NCBI GenBank assembly: GCA_964455935.1
Contig: CAYVZU010000138.1
Location: forward strand, 1 to 9,959
Length of the DNA: 9,959 nt
Direction of reading: 5' to 3'
Source: CAYVZU01 sp964455935
GTDB taxonomy: Bacteria; Fibrobacterota; CAYVZU01
Part shown: positions 6,375 through 9,959 of the stretch, piece by piece
Position numbering within the stretch: the stretch's first letter is position 1
Layout: each line of letters begins with the position of its first letter
Translations under genes and position numbers: made by a program
The notes under the pieces: model-generated
Seen by the model: only the letters and a program-made list of their open reading frames with translations
What the model was told of the DNA's origin: nothing
Databases searched by the model: none

Positions 6375-7505
6375 CTACCGCTCGTTGAGAAGGCGCAGCG
6401 GCATGAGCAGGAAGAAGTAATCGCCTTCCTTCTTGTCCTCCGTCTCGGGGTGGACTAGAGTTGCGCTGAGCGGCGAGTTGAGCGAGAGCACCACGCGCGG
6501 GGTCTCGGTGAGGCGCAGGACATCGAGAAAGAAGCTGGCGTTGAACCCGATGTCGAGGTCCTCGGCGGTGTAGGTCACCGGGATCTCTTCCTTGGCCTCG
6601 GCCCCAAAATCGCGGTTCACGGCCGAGAGTTCGAGCACGTTGGGGCGCAGGGAAAATTTCACCTGGTGCGTCTTGACGCTGGAGAGAATGGCCACACGGC
6701 GGATGGCGCCCGAGAGTTCCTCGCGGTCCACGACGGCCTTCTTGTTATTGGCTTTGGGGATGACCTGCTCGTAGTTGGGGTACGGGCCGGGAATGAGCTT
6801 GGAGACAAGGGTCGAAGCGCCCGTAACGAAGCTGACGTAGTTGGAACCGATGCAGATGCCGATGTTCTCTTCCTGTTCCTGCGGCAGAAGGCGCAGAACA
6901 TGGTTGACGGCCTTGGGCGAGAGGATCACGCTTTTGCCGCCCTTGGCGTTGATCGAGTGGCGATGGGAGGAATAACCCAGCTTGTGGCCGTCGGTGGCCA
7001 CCATGATCATTTCCTTCTCGCGGATGTCCCAGTAGATGCCGTTGAGGCTGCGCCGCGCGCCGTCCTCGGCCACGGCAAAGACCGTCTTCTCGGCCAGCTT
7101 GCGGATCGCATATGTAGGTAGCTCGAAATCGAGGGCCGCATCGACTTCGGGGGCGGCCGGGAAATCGGCCGTATCGGCGCCCGCGATTTTGCACGAGAAC
7201 TTTTTTTCCGAGCTGATCTGGAGCACGTTGTTGACCGCGTCGACCTGCACGGCCCCGGAAGGGAGCTCGCGCACGATCTCGAACAGTTTGCGCGCGTTGA
7301 CCGTGAGTTCGCCGTCCTTTTCGCCTTTGACCTTGAGAACGGTGCGCATGGAAATGTCGAGGTCGGTGGCCGAAATCGAGAGCTCGTCGCCTTTGAGGGA
7401 GATCAGAAAATTGGCAAGGACCTGCAGCGTCGTTTTGGACGGCACAATGGTGACCAGGTCCTGCAAGACATCGACCAACGCCATTTTTTCAATTTTGAAC
7501 CGCAT
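6375..7505 (-). CDS. dnaN: DNA polymerase III beta subunit (sliding clamp)
   Basis: Ring-forming processivity clamp of the replicative polymerase; it also recruits repair polymerases and other clamp-binding proteins. The 376 residues match the family. Visible marks are MRFKIEKMALVDVLQDL (1-17), LNGIYWD (154-160), VATDGHKL (169-176), GPYPNYEQVIP (240-250) and the C-terminal LLMPLRL (367-372), which belongs to the clamp's conserved end. The frame is open upstream to 7757, but the start at 7505 is fixed by homology and by GGGAGGT eight bases upstream; the upstream extension has no family resemblance. No dnaA is adjacent: the divergent neighbour is an isomerase gene. dnaN heads the likely operon with the barrel gene and recF. 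Confidence 0.97.
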   Translation of the reverse strand: MRFKIEKMALVDVLQDLVTIVPSKTTLQVLANFLISLKGDELSISATDLDISMRTVLKVKGEKDGELTVNARKLFEIVRELPSGAVQVDAVNNVLQISSEKKFSCKIAGADTADFPAAPEVDAALDFELPTYAIRKLAEKTVFAVAEDGARRSLNGIYWDIREKEMIMVATDGHKLGYSSHRHSINAKGGKSVILSPKAVNHVLRLLPQEQEENIGICIGSNYVSFVTGASTLVSKLIPGPYPNYEQVIPKANNKKAVVDREELSGAIRRVAILSSVKTHQVKFSLRPNVLELSAVNRDFGAEAKEEIPVTYTAEDLDIGFNASFFLDVLRLTETPRVVLSLNSPLSATLVHPETEDKKEGDYFFLLMPLRLLNER

Positions 7506-7513
7506 GGATTTCG

Positions 7514-7520
7514 ACCTCCC
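7514..7520 (-). promoter_or_regulatory. Ribosome binding site of dnaN
   Basis: GGGAGGT on the minus strand, eight bases before ATG at 7505, is close to the ideal anti-16S sequence. It decides the start against the 84-codon longer open frame. Confidence 0.85.
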
Positions 7521-7547
7521 AGTAAGGTAAACGGTCCGGAGGATTTT

Positions 7548-7581
7548 AGGGGATGTCCCAAATGAGGGGACGCCCCAAATG
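7548..7581. repeat. Tandem 17-bp repeat that can fold, in the dnaN leader
   Basis: Two contiguous 17-base units, aggggatgtcccaaatg (7548-7564) and aggggacgccccaaatg (7565-7581), differ at two bases. Together they can form a hairpin: gggg (7549-7552) with cccc (7573-7576) and gtccc (7555-7559) with gggac (7567-7571), loop aaatgag. It lies between the candidate dnaN promoter and the dnaN start, so it could be a leader structure or operator. It may equally be another of the region's repeat words. Confidence 0.6.
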
Positions 7582-7588
7582 TAGGATG

Positions 7589-7617
7589 AAAATATCAATT
7601 CCGGGTGTGCAGTGCAA
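7589..7617 (-). promoter_or_regulatory. Candidate dnaN promoter
   Basis: On the minus strand, TTGCAC (7617-7612) and TATTTT (7594-7589) are separated by 17 bases. The box matches are weak (3/6 and 4/6). The position, 84 bases upstream of the ATG and before the foldable repeat, is plausible. Confidence 0.3.
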
Positions 7618-7637
7618 CAGACAATCCGGACAAAGAA

Positions 7638-7848
7638 GGCTGGAGGGAGGAAGGCTGGAGGCTGGAGGGCGGAGGAAGAAGGCTGGAGGCAGGCTACAGG
7701 GAAGAAGAAGGCTGGAGCGGTATGGTAGATAAAAGTTCGTAGTTTGAAAAAAAGCAAATGCGAATCATTGGAGTTTGGAAATCTTAACTATGATCTACTA
7801 ACTACTATCTATTAACTCCGCTTCCGGCTTTGCCGGCTTAGGCTGGAG
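7638..7848 (+). repeat. GGCTGGAG repeat array and low-complexity purine tract
   Basis: Six exact copies of GGCTGGAG start at 7638, 7653, 7660, 7681, 7710 and 7841, all in plus orientation, joined by GGAGGAAGAAGG-like purine filler. Further on are a ctactaactactatctatt stretch (about 7795-7813) and a small ccggc-ttt-gccgg hairpin (7824-7836). The same word recurs at 3665. The whole 414-base gap between the divergent dnaN and isomerase genes holds no credible ORF. A TATGAT at 7789-7794 could be a -10 box for the isomerase gene but has no good -35 partner. Confidence 0.7.
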
Positions 7849-7919
7849 GTTTGGAAGAAGAAGGCTCCAGGCCACAGGCTCCGCAATTGGCAAATCCCGC
7901 AGGCAATAAGTAGATTTTA

Positions 7920-9008
7920 ATGATTATGAAACACCCCTGCTTGATGGGCGCGGCGCTGGTTTGCCTGTCGTGTTTTGCCCAGCACTGCGCCAAACCCGTG
8001 GACAAAAACGTAGCCGCCATCATCAATAGTGATACCATCACCATTGCGCAGGTCGATACCGAGTTTGTCGGCACCATGCGCAAATTGGCCCGGAGCAACC
8101 CATTTTGGGAAGTCCCGGCCGGGGACAAGCTGGCGCTGTACCGGAAGAATACGCTGCAGCGGCTTGTGAACCAGTCGATTATGCGCCAGGAGACGGCCAA
8201 ACGGGGCATTGTCATCGATTCTCTGCGTCTTGCGCGGGGGTTTTTGGAGCTCATGGAGAAGCAGTTTAGAAACAGCGAGGAGGGCCTTCGTGCTTACCTC
8301 GACAAAATGGGCCTTACACGGGAGCAATTGTTCGAGGAAATGCGCCAGGGCCTTGCACTTTCGGCCCTGGAGGACTCGCTGGTAAGACCGGTGCAGACGC
8401 CCGACTCGGCGCTGTGGGCTTACTATGATCGCCACCCCGAGCAGTTCATCAAGATCGAGCGCGAGGTCAGCCACATCTGTCTGTATAAGAAGATGTCGTA
8501 TGTGCAAAAGCCCAAGCGCATGCTGAAGCTGCTGGACGTGATCTTCAAAGAGCGGGATTCGACGCTGACCGCCGACGGCCTGGAGAAGGCGCGCGCGGCC
8601 GAACTGGCCCAAGAACGAAAGTTAGCCGGGCAGCTCCTTCGGCGGTTGCGCTCCGGAGAGAGCTTCGAGAAGCTGGCGATCCAATACTCCGAGGATACGA
8701 CCAACGCACACCGCGGCGGCTATGTGCGGAAGGTTCCAAAGGGATACCGCGGCTATCCGTATTCGGATTCGGCGTTCGCCGTGCCCACCGGCAAGGTCAC
8801 CGGGATTACCGAGGACCAGTACGGGCTATTCATTATCCGTGCCAACTCGGACCCCGAGACCACGAAAATGCTTTTTGAAGACGTCAAAGAACGGATGCGC
8901 AAGAAACAGGACAAGTCCAAACGCGAACAATTGGTGCGCGAATTGGTTCGAAAACAGGTCCCCCGTATTTATATGGATACGCTGGCGATACCCGACCTGG
9001 TCTTTTAA
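7920..9008 (+). CDS. Exported parvulin-type peptidyl-prolyl isomerase (SurA/PrsA-like)
   Basis: A 362-residue periplasmic or membrane-anchored folding factor. Residues 1-20 form a signal sequence (hydrophobic 8-20). The cysteines at 15, 18 and 23 could be lipid-modified, but none sits in a good lipobox. Residues 30-170 form a SurA-N/PrsA-like helical chaperone region. The PpiC parvulin domain spans about 180-310: SHICLYK (184-190), SFEKLAIQYSEDT (248-260), HRGGY (264-268), DSAFAVPTGKV (283-293) and YGLFIIRA (301-308). About 40 residues separate the first strand from the first helix, more than in a minimal parvulin. A basic helical tail follows. ATG at 7920 or 7926 could be the start; neither has a strong Shine-Dalgarno. 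An in-frame TAG at 7911 limits extension. Client proteins are unknown. Confidence 0.88.
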   Translation: MIMKHPCLMGAALVCLSCFAQHCAKPVDKNVAAIINSDTITIAQVDTEFVGTMRKLARSNPFWEVPAGDKLALYRKNTLQRLVNQSIMRQETAKRGIVIDSLRLARGFLELMEKQFRNSEEGLRAYLDKMGLTREQLFEEMRQGLALSALEDSLVRPVQTPDSALWAYYDRHPEQFIKIEREVSHICLYKKMSYVQKPKRMLKLLDVIFKERDSTLTADGLEKARAAELAQERKLAGQLLRRLRSGESFEKLAIQYSEDTTNAHRGGYVRKVPKGYRGYPYSDSAFAVPTGKVTGITEDQYGLFIIRANSDPETTKMLFEDVKERMRKKQDKSKREQLVRELVRKQVPRIYMDTLAIPDLVF

Positions 9009-9065
9009 TGTAAAACGTTAAACGTTGGACGCTGGAAGGTTGGACGTAAAGACGTAGAAAACGTG
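9009..9065 (+). repeat. GTTGGACG-type repeat after the isomerase stop
   Basis: Directly after the stop lies a degenerate run of acgtta, acgttggacgctgg and ggttggacgt units, ending in gacgt/aacgt words. GGTTGGACGT (9038-9047) is the exact reverse complement of 3802-3811 beyond recF. The rest of the gap to dapB (to 9138) contains two copies of tccgaaac (9083-9090, 9099-9106) and no ORF. Confidence 0.6.
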
Positions 9066-9138
9066 GGGCGCAAGTAATCCTGTCCGAAACCTGACTACTC
9101 CGAAACTTTTTGTGCCCGACAATTTCAGGGGGTGAAAC

Positions 9139-9945
9139 ATGAAGACCAAAATAATTGTGGCGGGAGCCGCGGGCCGGATGGGAAAGCAGTTGATCTCCGC
9201 GGTCAACGATACCCCCCAGGCTGTTCTGGCGGGCGCCCTGGAGCGGCCGCATCATCCCGACCTGGGCCGCGACGCGGGACTCTGCGCGGGCGTGGGATCC
9301 CTGGGCTGCCCCATTCGCGACCGCATTGCCAAAGAGGAATTCGCCGGCTGCGTTCTCATTGATTTCACGCAGCCCGATGCCACCATTGCGCACTTACAGA
9401 TAGCCGCCGCGGCGGGCGCCAAGGCTGTTGTAGGGACCACCGGATTTACACCCACGCAGGTCGAGGAGATCGGCCGCCTTTCGGAAACCATGGCTACTGT
9501 GTTTGCGCCCAACATGAGTATTGGAATGAACCTGCTGTTCAAACTGGTCCGGGACGCGGCGCGCATTTTGGGAAGCGCCTATGACCCGGAGATCATCGAA
9601 GCTCACCACCGGTTTAAAAAAGACGCCCCCAGCGGCTCGGCCAAACGGTTGGCCGAAATGGCGGCCGATGGACTGGGCCGCGATTTGCAGAGTGCCGGTG
9701 TTTATGGCCGCCACGGAATCACGGGCGAGCGCAAACCCGAGGAGATCGGCATTCATGCGGTGCGCGCCGGCGATATCGTGGGCGACCACACGGTCCTTTT
9801 CGGCGGCATGGGCGAACGCATCGAACTTCGCCACATGGCCCACAGCCGCGAGACCTTCGCGCGCGGGGCCGTGCGGGCTGCGCTTTGGCTTTCGGAAAAA
9901 CCAAGCGGCCTCTTTGACATGCAGGATGTGCTGGGACTCAAGTAA
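9139..9945 (+). CDS. dapB: 4-hydroxy-tetrahydrodipicolinate reductase
   Basis: NAD(P)H-dependent cytoplasmic enzyme that reduces 4-hydroxy-tetrahydrodipicolinate to tetrahydrodipicolinate in lysine and diaminopimelate synthesis. At 268 residues it is of usual length. Visible are the nucleotide-binding VAGAAGRMG (7-15), DFTQP (75-79), VVGTTG (97-102), APNMSIGMN (123-131) and the catalytic signature EAHHRFKKDAPSGSA (154-168), with H156 and K160 in the positions of the acid/base histidine and lysine. The C-terminal half has HAVRAGDIVGDHTVLF (206-221) and HMAHSRETFARGA (232-244). AGGGGG six bases before the ATG supports the start. It lies 130 bases after the isomerase gene, in the same direction. 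An ATG at 9953 near the window edge might begin a next gene, which cannot be judged. Confidence 0.97.
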   Translation: MKTKIIVAGAAGRMGKQLISAVNDTPQAVLAGALERPHHPDLGRDAGLCAGVGSLGCPIRDRIAKEEFAGCVLIDFTQPDATIAHLQIAAAAGAKAVVGTTGFTPTQVEEIGRLSETMATVFAPNMSIGMNLLFKLVRDAARILGSAYDPEIIEAHHRFKKDAPSGSAKRLAEMAADGLGRDLQSAGVYGRHGITGERKPEEIGIHAVRAGDIVGDHTVLFGGMGERIELRHMAHSRETFARGAVRAALWLSEKPSGLFDMQDVLGLK

Positions 9946-9959
9946 GACAATTATGAATT

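Noticed and set aside
7638..7717. CRISPR array
   Set aside because: The repeated unit is only 8 bases, spacing is irregular, the intervening sequence is itself repetitive, and no cas gene is present.
7506..7757. 84-codon N-terminal extension of dnaN
   Set aside because: It runs through repeats and low-complexity DNA, does not resemble DnaN, and is excluded by a strong Shine-Dalgarno before the ATG at 7505.
7506..7919. Replication origin next to dnaN
   Set aside because: I saw no TTATCCACA-like DnaA boxes or AT-rich unwinding region, and dnaA is not adjacent. The GGCTGGAG copies do not resemble DnaA boxes.
7917..8612. 231-codon minus-strand frame opposite the isomerase gene
   Set aside because: It is fully antisense to a clear parvulin isomerase and has no conserved sequence.

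Overview
The window reads as ordinary chromosomal DNA from a GC-rich Gram-negative bacterium. It holds three housekeeping genes (dnaN, recF, dapB), envelope genes and two small accessory genes. An outer-membrane barrel protein with a C-terminal CHU_C/FlgD-type Ig-like tail, a secreted parvulin-type isomerase and a membrane-linked nucleotide-sugar dehydratase all imply an outer membrane. The barrel-plus-Ig-tail architecture and the many word-like intergenic repeats suggest an uncultivated lineage, perhaps in or near the FCB group (Fibrobacterota, KSB1 or similar). That placement is an inference; no rRNA or other decisive marker is present.

Layout: 1-1590 (+) is the 3' part of a FlaA1/CapD/WbpM-type nucleoside-diphosphate-sugar 4,6-dehydratase whose N-terminal membrane segments lie outside the window. 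It converges on a (-) strand AAA/DUF4143 ATPase (1886-3073); a repeat with a potential stem-loop lies between them. Upstream of the ATPase is a clear palindromic operator-like site. Next comes a small (-) strand gene (3278-3604) whose 5' end looks damaged by a frameshift and by a 30-bp-arm inverted repeat. A (-) strand block follows, probably one operon read dnaN (7505-6375), outer-membrane protein (6325-5102), recF (4916-3822). On the other side of a 414-bp repeat-rich intergenic region, (+) strand genes encode a SurA/PrsA-like parvulin isomerase (7920-9008) and DapB (9139-9945).

DnaN (sliding clamp) and RecF (gap-repair loader) are classical partners in replication and repair. The barrel protein between them has no evident link to DNA metabolism. 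DapB serves lysine and diaminopimelate synthesis for peptidoglycan, and the isomerase probably folds envelope proteins, so the right-hand genes share an envelope theme without obvious mechanistic coupling.

Nearly every intergenic gap carries short degenerate repeat words: GGTTGGACGT, GGCTGGAGG, CACAGAGA-like, GACAGGAT-like and AGGGGAYGYCCCAAATG. With the long inverted repeat and the DUF4143 operator, these are the most unusual aspects of the window. I see no CRISPR array, rRNA, tRNA, integrase or complete transposon. I found no convincing new multi-gene system.
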